From: Pseudotabrizicola formosa
GTDB taxonomy: Bacteria > Pseudomonadota > Alphaproteobacteria > Rhodobacterales > Rhodobacteraceae
Direction: 5' to 3'
Length of the DNA: 64,000 nucleotides
NCBI RefSeq assembly: GCF_002900965.1
Contig: NZ_PJOM01000004.1
Coordinates: 124,001-188,000 of the forward strand
The notes beneath the pieces were generated by a model, which had not been told where the DNA came from, did not search any database, and worked only from the letters and a program-made list of their open reading frames with translations. A program made the position numbers and the translations under genes. Shown piece after piece: positions 56,576-64,000 of this stretch (within the stretch, counting starts at the first letter, position 1; each line of letters starts with the position of its first letter).

Positions 56576-58815
56576 TGCAAGACAGATGTCCACGGGTTCC
56601 TGCGATCGGCCTTGGCTGCGTGGCAACGGGGGTGGCGCTTGCCTTGTTGGGCACCTTGAGCGCGACACCGCTCCAGGCGGAATCCCGCGCGACCCTGAAC
56701 CTTTACGGGGCAACCGGAATGATCGACATGCCCTCGGCAGAGATGCAGTCGGATGGCATCCTGTCGGTGTCATCCAGCCATTTCGGCCCCGTCAGCCGGA
56801 CCACCCTGAGCTTTCAGATCACGCCGCGACTCTCGGCCAGCTTTCGCTTTCTCGGCGTGCGTGACTGGAACAAGGTGCTGTGCTGCGCGGGGGTGAACCA
56901 GTTTGATACCTATTACGACCGCTCCTTCGATCTGCGGTATCAGATTGTGACGGAAGGTCGCTACCGCCCCGCCCTCACCCTCGGCCTGCAAGACTTTGTG
57001 GGAACCGGGGTGATCGCCGGGGAATATCTGGTGGCGACCAAGCATGTCACGCCGGATGTGAAGCTGTCTGCGGGTCTGGGTTGGGGGCGGCTGGGCAGCT
57101 TTCAATCCATCGGCAGCCCCTTTGGCGACCGGCCCGCGCTGGAAGTGGGGAGCGGCGGCAATTTCAATTTTGATCAATGGTTCCGGGGCCCCGCCGCCCC
57201 GTTTGCCGGGCTGGAATGGCAGATCACCGACACCTGGACGGCAAAGGCCGAATACTCATCGGATGCCTACCGCGAGGAGGCAGGCCGGCGTGGCTCGTTT
57301 GACCGCCGCAGCCCGGTCAATTTCGGCATCGAGCATCAGCGCAGTGATGCGCTGCGTCTGGGAGCCTATTTCATGCATGGCAGCGAAATCGGCGTCGCCG
57401 CGCATCTCAGCCTGAACCCCAAGCGGCGCCCTTCTGGCGGCATCATTACCTCGGCCCCCGATCCGGTGAAGCCCCGCCCCCCCCGAGGGACAGATCCTGA
57501 CGCCTGGTCGGCGACCTCGCTGGCGCAGCCCGAGACGCAAACTGCTTTGCGGACACAGCTGGCGCGCAGGCTGGCAACAGATGGGGTACAGGTCGAGTCA
57601 CTCCGGCTTGATGGCACGACGGCGCATGTCGGCATCCGCAACACCGGCATCGACGCCGAGGCGCAGGCGGTGGGGCGTACGGCGCGGGCGTTGACGCATG
57701 TGGCACCTGCGTCCATCGACCGCTTTGTGATCAAGCCCCTGGTCAATGGCATGGCGGTGTCACAAGTGGTGCTGCGCCGTGCTGACATCGAGGCGCTGGA
57801 GTTTGACACATTGGCGGGCCCAAAGCTGCTGGCCCGGGCACAAATCCTTCCGGCCCCTGCGGGAGGGGCAGGCGGATATCGCGATCGGGCGGCCTATCCG
57901 AGGCTTTCCTGGTCGCTGGCACCCGCATCCCTGATCCGGGTCTTTGACCAGACCTCCCCTTTCAAGATCGGGGTGGGGCCGGAGCTGAGCGGGCGCTATG
58001 ACATCGCGCCGGGGCTGGTGCTGAGCGGATCAGTGGCGAAATACTTGATCAGCAATCTGGATGATCGCCCGCCGCTGCCCGGACGGGGGCGGCTGCATCC
58101 GGTGCGCTCAGCGGCGTATTTCTACGATCGTGACGGCGATCCGGCGTTGAACACGCTGATGCTGACCGCCTATGGCAAACTGTCGCCCGAGCTTTATGGC
58201 CGGCTTTCGCTTGGCTATCTGGAGCGGATGTATGGTGGCGTCTCTGCTGAGCTCCTCTGGCTTCCGACCGATCGTCGTTGGGCCATCGGGGCCGAAGTCA
58301 GCCAGGTGGCGCAACGGGCACCGGACCAAAGGTTCGGCTTCTCCCTTCCTGCTTATATGTTTGAAAATGATGCCTGCACGCCCGACCTGGCCACTGGGGC
58401 TTGTGGCGCGCGTGACAGTTACCGCGTGCTGACCGGGCACATATCGGGCTATTACAAGTTCGAGAACGGCTTTCATGCTCAGCTTGATCTGGGTCGGTAT
58501 CTGGCCGGCGATGTCGGGGCCACGCTTTCGCTGCGGCGGGAATTCGACAATGGCTGGAAGGTTGGGGCCTTCGTCACCAAGACCAATGTCTCGGCAGAAG
58601 ATTTCGGCAGCGGTTCGTTTGACAAGGGCATCACGCTGGAGATTCCGATAGCCTCGGTGCTGGGGAGACAAAGCAAAAGCATGCGATACGCGACCATAAG
58701 GCCATTCGGCCGTGACGGCGGTCGTCGGCTGGAGGTTGAAGGGCGGCTTTATGAGCAGCTGCGCGGCTATCGCCGCGACGGTCTGACAGAGCAATGGGGG
58801 CGATTCTGGAAATGA
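56575..58815 (+). CDS. YjbH-family outer membrane polysaccharide protein
   Basis: The 746-residue protein has a signal peptide (about 1-35, ending PLQAES) and a YjbH-type beta-rich body: LNLYGATGMIDMPSAEMQSDG, VSRTTLSFQITPRLSASFRFLG, and repeated aromatic-ended strands to the end (RLEVEGRLYEQLRGYR). YjbH proteins are predicted outer membrane components of exopolysaccharide export. It overlaps both neighbours by one and four bases, in the order dehydratase-yjbH-yjbF, showing close coupling. YjbG, the usual fourth member, is absent. Confidence 0.88.
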   Translation: MQDRCPRVPAIGLGCVATGVALALLGTLSATPLQAESRATLNLYGATGMIDMPSAEMQSDGILSVSSSHFGPVSRTTLSFQITPRLSASFRFLGVRDWNKVLCCAGVNQFDTYYDRSFDLRYQIVTEGRYRPALTLGLQDFVGTGVIAGEYLVATKHVTPDVKLSAGLGWGRLGSFQSIGSPFGDRPALEVGSGGNFNFDQWFRGPAAPFAGLEWQITDTWTAKAEYSSDAYREEAGRRGSFDRRSPVNFGIEHQRSDALRLGAYFMHGSEIGVAAHLSLNPKRRPSGGIITSAPDPVKPRPPRGTDPDAWSATSLAQPETQTALRTQLARRLATDGVQVESLRLDGTTAHVGIRNTGIDAEAQAVGRTARALTHVAPASIDRFVIKPLVNGMAVSQVVLRRADIEALEFDTLAGPKLLARAQILPAPAGGAGGYRDRAAYPRLSWSLAPASLIRVFDQTSPFKIGVGPELSGRYDIAPGLVLSGSVAKYLISNLDDRPPLPGRGRLHPVRSAAYFYDRDGDPALNTLMLTAYGKLSPELYGRLSLGYLERMYGGVSAELLWLPTDRRWAIGAEVSQVAQRAPDQRFGFSLPAYMFENDACTPDLATGACGARDSYRVLTGHISGYYKFENGFHAQLDLGRYLAGDVGATLSLRREFDNGWKVGAFVTKTNVSAEDFGSGSFDKGITLEIPIASVLGRQSKSMRYATIRPFGRDGGRRLEVEGRLYEQLRGYRRDGLTEQWGRFWK

Positions 58816-59453
58816 AGCGGACGCTGGCCCCTGCGCTGCTTGCGCTGTTGGGTGCAGCATCCTGCGGCTCGGAACAGCCGGAACTGATCGGCGTGACGCG
58901 GGCCTTTGCCGCTTCGGTTCTTGGCACGGCACCGGACCCGCCGCAAATTACCCGGGCCTTGCTGGATCAGGTGCTGACACCGGTGATGCTTGTCACCGTC
59001 GAGAACCGCATGCAGCAGGCGCTGGTCGCGGAACTCCAGACCAATGGCGGCGTGCAGACCTGGTCTTCGGTGGATGACGTCACTCTGTCATTGCGCAAGG
59101 GGATGATCGTGGCGACCCGGGGCTTTGGTGCAGATCTTATGGCGGCGGATGTGCCTGGCATCCCACTGGGCATCACAGGCACCACCACGCATCGCCGCGT
59201 CCACACCCTGCTGAACGATGAGGATCAGGCCGTCCGCACCGTGTTTGCCTGCACCTTCCAGTGGCCGGAGCCGGAGACCATTACTGTGGTGGAGATTACC
59301 TATCATGTGACGCGCATCAGCGAATCCTGCGCGGCGGGCCAGGTGGCGTTCCAGAATGAGTACTGGCTGAGCAAAGATCGCCATCTGCGCAAATCCAGAC
59401 AATGGATCAGTCCTGATGTCGGTTTTCTGACTGTTGAAGACGTAAGGCGGTAA
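58812..59453 (+). CDS. YjbF-family lipoprotein of polysaccharide locus
   Basis: The 213-residue protein has a lipoprotein signal (ALLALLGAASCGSEQ, Cys about 18) and a YjbF/GfcB-type domain with ENRMQQALVAELQTNGGVQTW and LRKGMIVATRGFGADLMAAD, then a beta-rich end with HLRKSRQWISPDVGFLTVEDV. It overlaps yjbH as ATGA. In E. coli YjbF and YjbH act in one operon, here in reverse order. A small YjbE-like gene follows after 79 bases. Confidence 0.85.
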   Translation: MKRTLAPALLALLGAASCGSEQPELIGVTRAFAASVLGTAPDPPQITRALLDQVLTPVMLVTVENRMQQALVAELQTNGGVQTWSSVDDVTLSLRKGMIVATRGFGADLMAADVPGIPLGITGTTTHRRVHTLLNDEDQAVRTVFACTFQWPEPETITVVEITYHVTRISESCAAGQVAFQNEYWLSKDRHLRKSRQWISPDVGFLTVEDVRR

Positions 59454-59532
59454 TTTAAGGAAAATTATCTTCTGACACCTGCCATTTTGCTGTACGTTCT
59501 GACCAAGACCCAACCAAAAGTGGAGAGTAACG

Positions 59533-59865
59533 ATGTCGCGTTTTATCGCATTTACAACCGCCCTGAGCCTTGCAGCCTCGGCCACCTTCGCATCTGCCGG
59601 GGAAACCGCCCAGTCTGATGCGGGGAATGGTCTTATCAAGATGCGTCCCGCAAACCTGCATGTGTCTACCCAAGCCGCGGCCGGTGCCGGTTCAGCCGCC
59701 TCTGCAGGGGGTGGTGCCGCAGCGGCGGGAGTCGCAGGGGCCGGAGCCGCATTCGGCGGGCTGTCCATAGGTTTGGTTGCGGCCGGAACAGTCGCTCTTG
59801 CGGTGGCTGTCGCTGCGACCACCAACCAAAACTCGAGCAGCCACAATTCGACAGGAAGTCACTGA
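59533..59865 (+). CDS. YjbE-like small exported Gly/Ala-rich protein
   Basis: The 110-residue protein has a signal peptide (about 1-22, ASATFASAGE), an ordered segment with NGLIKMRPANLHV and then a glycine- and alanine-rich hydrophobic stretch (about 50-98) ending in polar TTNQNSSSHNSTGSH. The position after yjbF matches yjbE of E. coli, which has a similar low-complexity make-up. It could be a structural or anchoring component of the extracellular polymer. Its own gap and likely promoter set it apart from the overlapping genes upstream. Confidence 0.65.
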   Translation: MSRFIAFTTALSLAASATFASAGETAQSDAGNGLIKMRPANLHVSTQAAAGAGSAASAGGGAAAAGVAGAGAAFGGLSIGLVAAGTVALAVAVAATTNQNSSSHNSTGSH

Positions 59866-59898
59866 ATTTTGCCTTGCCGACCCTTGGCATGGTGTTTC

Positions 59899-59920
59899 AG
59901 GGTCCGCGAGAGCGGGCCCT
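59899..59920 (+). terminator. Hairpin after the YjbE-like gene
   Basis: A nine-base stem (AGGGTCCGC / GCGGGCCCT, one G-T pair) with loop GAGA, followed by only two T residues. It may end or stabilise the polysaccharide transcript. Confidence 0.45.
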
Positions 59921-59984
59921 TTCCATAATGCGGATCTGTGACCGTTGACGGGCTTTCTGTCTTTGCCCCTTGCAAGACCGCAGT

Positions 59985-60071
59985 TTCGGGTTTACCTACA
60001 AGTCCAAAGCGGCTTTGGCGTCCACACCCGAAGCTACCGGATCAAGTTTGCGGGCCGCTAGGCCCGTTTTT
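59985..60071 (+). promoter_or_regulatory. Structured leader with premature terminator before rimP
   Basis: Outer arms TTCGGGT (59985-59991) and ACCCGAA (60026-60032) enclose an inner hairpin (CCAAA at 60004-60008 with TTTGG at 60014-60018). A separate hairpin CGGGCC-GCTA-GGCCCG (60051-60066) followed by five T ends about 27 bases before the rimP ATG. AGCGGC (60008-60013) can pair with GCCGCT (60054-60059), which would break the terminator. This is the layout of an attenuator. A simple terminator for the upstream unit would need a rimP promoter within 30 bases, and none is seen there. Confidence 0.6.
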
Positions 60072-60098
60072 CGTTTTTGGAACCCATAGCTGACCTTC

Positions 60099-60704
60099 AT
60101 GTCCGATCTTATCGCCAAAACCGCCATCGACCGCCGCCTTGCCGGCATCATCACCCCCGTGATTGAGGGGCTGGGGTTCGAACTGGTGCGTGTGCGCCTG
60201 ATGGGCGGCAAGACGCGCATCCTGCAGATCATGGCAGACCGGCCGGATGGCGGTATCATCGTCGATGACTGCGCGACGATCTCGACCGCTGTTTCGGCGG
60301 TTCTGGACGTCGAAGACCCGGTCGAAGAAAACTATGTTCTCGAGGTTTCCTCGCCGGGGATCGACCGCCCGCTGACCCGGCTGAAGGATTTCGAGATGTG
60401 GAAGGGCTGGGAGGCCCGGATCGAGACGACCGAGCTGATCGATGGCCGCCGCCGGTTCAAGGGCGCGCTGGCCGGGGTCGAGGATGACGAAGTGCTGATC
60501 CAGATTGAGGAACACGGCGAAGAGGTGACCATCGGACTGCGGTTCGACTGGCTGTCCGATGCCAAGCTCATTCTGACCGATGACCTGATTGCCGAGATGC
60601 TGCGCCAGAAAAAGGCAAGCGGCACCTTCAACGAGGCGGATTTCGACGAGATTGACCAATCGACGGGCGATGAAGAAGACCCCGCCGAAGAAACCAGACA
60701 TTAA
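60099..60704 (+). CDS. rimP: Ribosome maturation factor RimP
   Basis: RimP helps mature the 30S subunit. The 201-residue product has the N-terminal alpha-beta domain ([32 protein letters not shown]), the conserved [18 protein letters not shown] and [13 protein letters not shown], and an SH3-like C-terminal domain, with an acidic alphaproteobacterial tail. It starts the rimP-nusA-ylxR-infB operon. GGAACC about 20 bases before the ATG is a weak ribosome site, and the structured leader immediately upstream may control the operon. Confidence 0.94.
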   Translation: MSDLIAKTAIDRRLAGIITPVIEGLGFELVRVRLMGGKTRILQIMADRPDGGIIVDDCATISTAVSAVLDVEDPVEENYVLEVSSPGIDRPLTRLKDFEMWKGWEARIETTELIDGRRRFKGALAGVEDDEVLIQIEEHGEEVTIGLRFDWLSDAKLILTDDLIAEMLRQKKASGTFNEADFDEIDQSTGDEEDPAEETRH

Positions 60705-60720
60705 GACCGGGAGTTGACCG

Positions 60721-62328
60721 ATGGCGATTACCTCTGCCAACCAGCTTGAACTTCTCCAGACCGCAGAAGCGGTGGCACGTGAGAAGATGATCGACCCGGA
60801 TCTGGTGATCCAGGCGATGGAAGAAACGCTCGCCCGGGCCGCCAAGTCGCGCTACGGGTCCGAGTTGGATATCCGCGTCAACATCGACCGCAAGACCGGT
60901 CGCGCCACCTTCGCCCGCGTGCGCACGGTGATGGAAGACGATCTGATCGAGAATCACCATGCGCAGCTGACCGTAAAGCAGGCCAAGAACTACCTTGCTG
61001 ACCCGCAGATCGGCGATGAGGTGATCGACGAGGTTCCCCCGGTCGATCTGGGCCGGATCGCGGCGCAATCGGGCAAGCAGGTGCTGTTGCAGCGCGTGCG
61101 CGAAGCCGAGCGGGATCGTCAGTATGAAGAATTCCGCGACCGCAAGGGCACCATCATCAACGGTGTGGTCAAGCGCGAGGAATATGGCAACGTCATCGTC
61201 GACGTGGGCCGTGGCGAGGGCATTCTGCGTCGCAACGAAAAGATCGGCCGTGAAGCCTATCGCATCGGCGACCGCATCCGCTGTTTCATCAAGGACGTGC
61301 GCCGTGAACCGCGCGGGCCGCAGATTTTCCTGTCGCGCACCGACCCGCAGTTCATGGCAGAACTGTTCAAGATGGAAGTTCCGGAAATCTATGATGGCAT
61401 CATCGAGATCAAGGCTGTCGCCCGTGATCCCGGGTCACGCGCCAAGATCGCTGTGATTTCCTATGACAATTCGATTGATCCGGTCGGTGCCTGCGTCGGT
61501 ATGCGCGGCAGCCGGGTTCAGGCAGTTGTCAACGAACTGCAGGGTGAAAAGATCGACATCATTCCGTGGAATCAGGATCAGGCGACCTTCCTTGTGAATG
61601 CGTTGCAGCCTGCCGAAGTGTCGAAAGTCGTGATCGACGAAGAGATCGGCAAGATCGAAGTTGTGGTGCCGGATGAGCAACTGTCGCTGGCCATCGGTCG
61701 CCGGGGCCAGAACGTGCGTCTGGCCAGCCAGCTGACCGGACTGGACATCGACATCATGACAGAAGCCGAGGAATCGGCACGTCGTCAGGCTGAATTTGCC
61801 GAACGCACCAAGCTGTTCATGGATGCGCTGGATGTGGACGAGATGATGGCGCAGTTGCTGGTCGCCGAAGGCTTCACCAATCTGGAAGAAGTGGCCTATG
61901 TCGAAGTGGACGAGCTGCTGTCGATTGACGGGTTTGACGAAGGCACTGCCGCTGAATTGCAGGCACGCGCGCGCGACAATCTGGAAGAACAGGCCCGCAA
62001 GGCGCTTGAAACCGCCCGCAGCATGGGCATGGAAGAGAGCCTGATCAACTTCGAAGGTCTGACGCCGCAGATGCTGGAGGCGCTCGCCAAGGACGGTATC
62101 AAGACGCTTGAAGACTTTGCAACCTGCGCCGACTGGGAACTGGCCGGCGGCTGGACCACCGAAAACGGACAGCGCAAGAAAGACGAAGGTATTCTGGAGG
62201 CATTCGACGTAAGCCTGGAAGAAGCCCAGACCCTGGTGATGACGGCACGCGTCATGCTGGGTTGGGTGGACCCGACCGAGATGGAGCCGGCAGAAGACGA
62301 CGCCGAAGCCACGGAGGCCGAGGCCTGA
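60721..62328 (+). CDS. nusA: Transcription termination/antitermination factor NusA
   Basis: NusA binds RNA polymerase and RNA and modulates pausing and termination. The 535-residue product has an N-terminal polymerase-binding domain, an S1 domain ([31 protein letters not shown], about 140-205), two KH domains with [19 protein letters not shown] and [16 protein letters not shown], and C-terminal helix-hairpin-helix repeats ([19 protein letters not shown]). An acidic tail ends the protein. It follows rimP by 16 bases. Confidence 0.97.
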   Translation: MAITSANQLELLQTAEAVAREKMIDPDLVIQAMEETLARAAKSRYGSELDIRVNIDRKTGRATFARVRTVMEDDLIENHHAQLTVKQAKNYLADPQIGDEVIDEVPPVDLGRIAAQSGKQVLLQRVREAERDRQYEEFRDRKGTIINGVVKREEYGNVIVDVGRGEGILRRNEKIGREAYRIGDRIRCFIKDVRREPRGPQIFLSRTDPQFMAELFKMEVPEIYDGIIEIKAVARDPGSRAKIAVISYDNSIDPVGACVGMRGSRVQAVVNELQGEKIDIIPWNQDQATFLVNALQPAEVSKVVIDEEIGKIEVVVPDEQLSLAIGRRGQNVRLASQLTGLDIDIMTEAEESARRQAEFAERTKLFMDALDVDEMMAQLLVAEGFTNLEEVAYVEVDELLSIDGFDEGTAAELQARARDNLEEQARKALETARSMGMEESLINFEGLTPQMLEALAKDGIKTLEDFATCADWELAGGWTTENGQRKKDEGILEAFDVSLEEAQTLVMTARVMLGWVDPTEMEPAEDDAEATEAEA

Positions 62329-62351
62329 TCTCAGGCCTCGGAGCAACGCGC

Positions 62352-62996
62352 ATGACGCGTGGCGGCCAGAAGACATCGCCAGACGATCCGGAGCGCAAGT
62401 GCATCGTTTCCGGAGAGAGCCAGCCAAAAGCGGGGTTGATCCGCTTTGTGCTGGGGCCAGAGGGTATGATCGTGCCCGACATTCTGGCGCGGCTGCCGGG
62501 GCGTGGCATCTATGTCGCGGCGGATCGCGAGGCTCTGGCCAAGGCGGTCAAGAAGAATCTGTTCTCCCGCGCTGCGCGGCAGCCGGTGAAAGCGCCCGAA
62601 GATCTGCCCGAACTGGTGGAACGGCTCTTGGTACAGCGGGTCATCGACCTTATATCCCTTGGGCGCAAAGCCGGCGACGCGATTTGCGGCTATGAAAAAG
62701 TTAAGGACTGGCTGATCAAGGGTCAGGCACGGACACTGATTCAGGCCAGTGATGGTTCTGAACGCGGCAAAGAAAAGCTTCGCCCGCCAAATGGGCCAGA
62801 TTCCCTCATTTCCTGCCTGACAGCAGGGGAAATGGGTTTGGCATTCAGTCGCGAACGTGCGATACACGCCGCGCTTGCGGCTGGTGGACTCAACAACCGT
62901 GTTGTAGAGGAAGCGGCAAGGCTTGTCGGACTGCGTAGGGCAGATGGCAAGCAGGTCGGCGACGAGATCGCCGGGAAGGATACGAAGGACGCATGA
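62352..62996 (+). CDS. ylxR: YlxR-family RNA-binding protein (DUF448) with L7Ae-like C-terminal domain
   Basis: The 214-residue protein carries the YlxR motif [24 protein letters not shown] and [13 protein letters not shown] in its N-terminal 90 residues, then an L7Ae/L30e-like RNA-binding half ([21 protein letters not shown]). The two-domain form is common in alphaproteobacteria and sits between nusA and infB. The start at ATG 62352 gives MTRGGQKTS; a longer frame lies inside nusA. It overlaps infB by four bases. Confidence 0.9.
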   Translation: MTRGGQKTSPDDPERKCIVSGESQPKAGLIRFVLGPEGMIVPDILARLPGRGIYVAADREALAKAVKKNLFSRAARQPVKAPEDLPELVERLLVQRVIDLISLGRKAGDAICGYEKVKDWLIKGQARTLIQASDGSERGKEKLRPPNGPDSLISCLTAGEMGLAFSRERAIHAALAAGGLNNRVVEEAARLVGLRRADGKQVGDEIAGKDTKDA

Positions 62997-64000
62997 GCGA
63001 TACAGACGGCAAAAAACCCCTGGGTTTGGGTGGCGCACCTCGTTCCGGTCAGGTGAAGCAAAGCTTCAGCCACGGCCGGACGAAAAGCGTCGTGGTTGAA
63101 ACGAAGCGCAAGCGCGTGGTCGTTCCCACAAAACCGGGCGCAGCCGGTACATCAGGCACGGGCGGAGGCTCGCCCAATCTGGGGGATCCGGCCAAGCGGC
63201 CGGCCGGTATTTCCGACGCCGAGATGGAGCGTCGTCTGACCGCTTTGCGGGCCGCCAAGGCACGTGAAACGGCAGACAATGAACGCCGTGCCGAAGAAGA
63301 GCGTCAGCGCGAGGAAGACCGCCAGCGTCGCCGTGAAGAGATTGAGACGAAAGAGCGCGAAGAGCGTGAGCGTCTGGAGGCTTTGCGTCAGAAGGCCGAA
63401 GAAGAAGAACGTGCGGCTCGTGCCGAGGCAGAGGCCCGCGTTGCAGCCGCTGCGCAGCGCAAGGCCGATGTTCTGGGTACGCGCCCCCGGTCGGCCGAAA
63501 AGCCTGCCGAAGCCAAGCCAGGTCCGGCAACGCCGGCCCCGGCCGATGCGCCAACCAACCGCAACCAGGATGCGACCGGGCCGCGAGGTGTGGCCGCCAA
63601 GGCTCCGCTTGCCCCGGCCCCGCAGCGCAAGACCGACCGCGAGCGCGAAGAGCGTGAACGCAGCGCCAAGGCCAAAGGCGACGACAACCGTCGTGGTGGC
63701 AAGCTGACGCTGTCAGCAGCGCTGAATGGCGAAGGCGGGCGGACCCGCAGCCTTGCCGCGATGAAGCGCAAGCAGGAAAAGGCCCGTCAAAAGGCCATGG
63801 GGTTCGGATCGAAGCCCGAAAAGCAGGTGCGCGATGTGCAGCTGCCGGAGACGATTGTCGTGTCGGAACTGGCCAATCGTATGGCCGAACGCGCGGCCGA
63901 TGTCGTCAAATCGCTGATGAAGATGGGCATGATGGTCACGATGAACCAGCCCATCGACGCCGATACCGCCGAACTGGTCATCGAGGAATTTGGCCACAAA
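62993..64000 (+). CDS. infB: Translation initiation factor IF-2 (5' part, truncated by the window edge)
   Basis: Only the first 336 codons are in the window. The N-terminus [19 protein letters not shown] and the following [18 protein letters not shown] are typical of alphaproteobacterial IF-2. They are followed by a long Glu/Arg-rich coiled region (about 75-150), a Pro/Ala-rich linker and the start of the conserved domain ([27 protein letters not shown]). The GTPase domain lies beyond the edge. The ATG overlaps the ylxR stop as ATGA. Confidence 0.96.
   Translation, partial: MSDTDGKKPLGLGGAPRSGQVKQSFSHGRTKSVVVETKRKRVVVPTKPGAAGTSGTGGGSPNLGDPAKRPAGISDAEMERRLTALRAAKARETADNERRAEEERQREEDRQRRREEIETKEREERERLEALRQKAEEEERAARAEAEARVAAAAQRKADVLGTRPRSAEKPAEAKPGPATPAPADAPTNRNQDATGPRGVAAKAPLAPAPQRKTDREREERERSAKAKGDDNRRGGKLTLSAALNGEGGRTRSLAAMKRKQEKARQKAMGFGSKPEKQVRDVQLPETIVVSELANRMAERAADVVKSLMKMGMMVTMNQPIDADTAELVIEEFGHK

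Overview
The window is a gene-dense, GC-rich piece of an alphaproteobacterial chromosome, almost certainly from the Rhodobacteraceae. This rests on the order hemJ-rho-mnmE-mnmG-rsmG-parA-parB, the Rhodobacter-type protein sequences, the alphaproteobacterial phn gene arrangement and a rimP-nusA-ylxR-infB operon. Coding density is high, many genes overlap by 1 to 10 bases, and I see no rRNA, tRNA, CRISPR array, insertion sequence or prophage. The genus cannot be fixed from the sequence alone.

Region 1 (1-11996) is the replication-origin neighbourhood. A non-coding stretch of about 340 bases carries one perfect DnaA box, several near-matches and two AT-rich tracts, and is a good oriC candidate. 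It is followed by hemJ, rho, mnmE, mnmG, rsmG, parA and parB. Three perfect 16-base parS sites lie within 5.5 kb, built into the start of mnmG, the early codons of rsmG and the stop codon of rdgB. Convergent to these run rph-rdgB-hemW, and divergent from rph runs the heat-shock pair hrcA-grpE.

Region 2 (12005-24400) is a complete C-P lyase system for using phosphonates as a phosphorus source: phnCDEE plus a hexapeptide transferase, the regulator phnF, phnGHIJKLN, a 2H-phosphoesterase (DUF1045) and phnM. No phnP is present, and the DUF1045 protein is the obvious candidate for the missing cyclic-phosphate step. Two control regions can be read: a promoter with an overlapping PhnF-like operator between phnG and phnF, and two identical-spacing dyads between phnM and DUF1045.

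Region 3 (24489-41441) is mixed housekeeping: mutS, a GT61 glycosyltransferase, maeB, an exported msrA, an aminotransferase/sulfotransferase pair, argG, ilvA, an Hpt protein facing a receiver-PP2C phosphatase (RbaY-like), two Nudix hydrolases, hslO and a CCA-adding enzyme. Region 4 (41505-53827) holds a tandem ABC exporter pair, an RlmD/TrmA-family methyltransferase, a BacNav-type voltage-gated sodium channel, two L,D-transpeptidases around a CAP-domain lipoprotein, a 59-residue membrane peptide, hemH with a methyltransferase that lacks a recognisable SAM loop, comF, grxC, a nitrilase-family hydrolase and a MarR regulator.

Region 5 (53870-59865) is a compact extracellular polysaccharide locus: a PglC-like phosphoglycosyl transferase, a PglF/WbpM-like nucleotide-sugar dehydratase, YjbH, YjbF and a YjbE-like peptide. 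Region 6 (59985-64000) is the rimP-nusA-ylxR-infB operon, preceded by a leader with nested hairpins and an intrinsic terminator just before the rimP start, which looks like an attenuator. infB runs off the end of the window.
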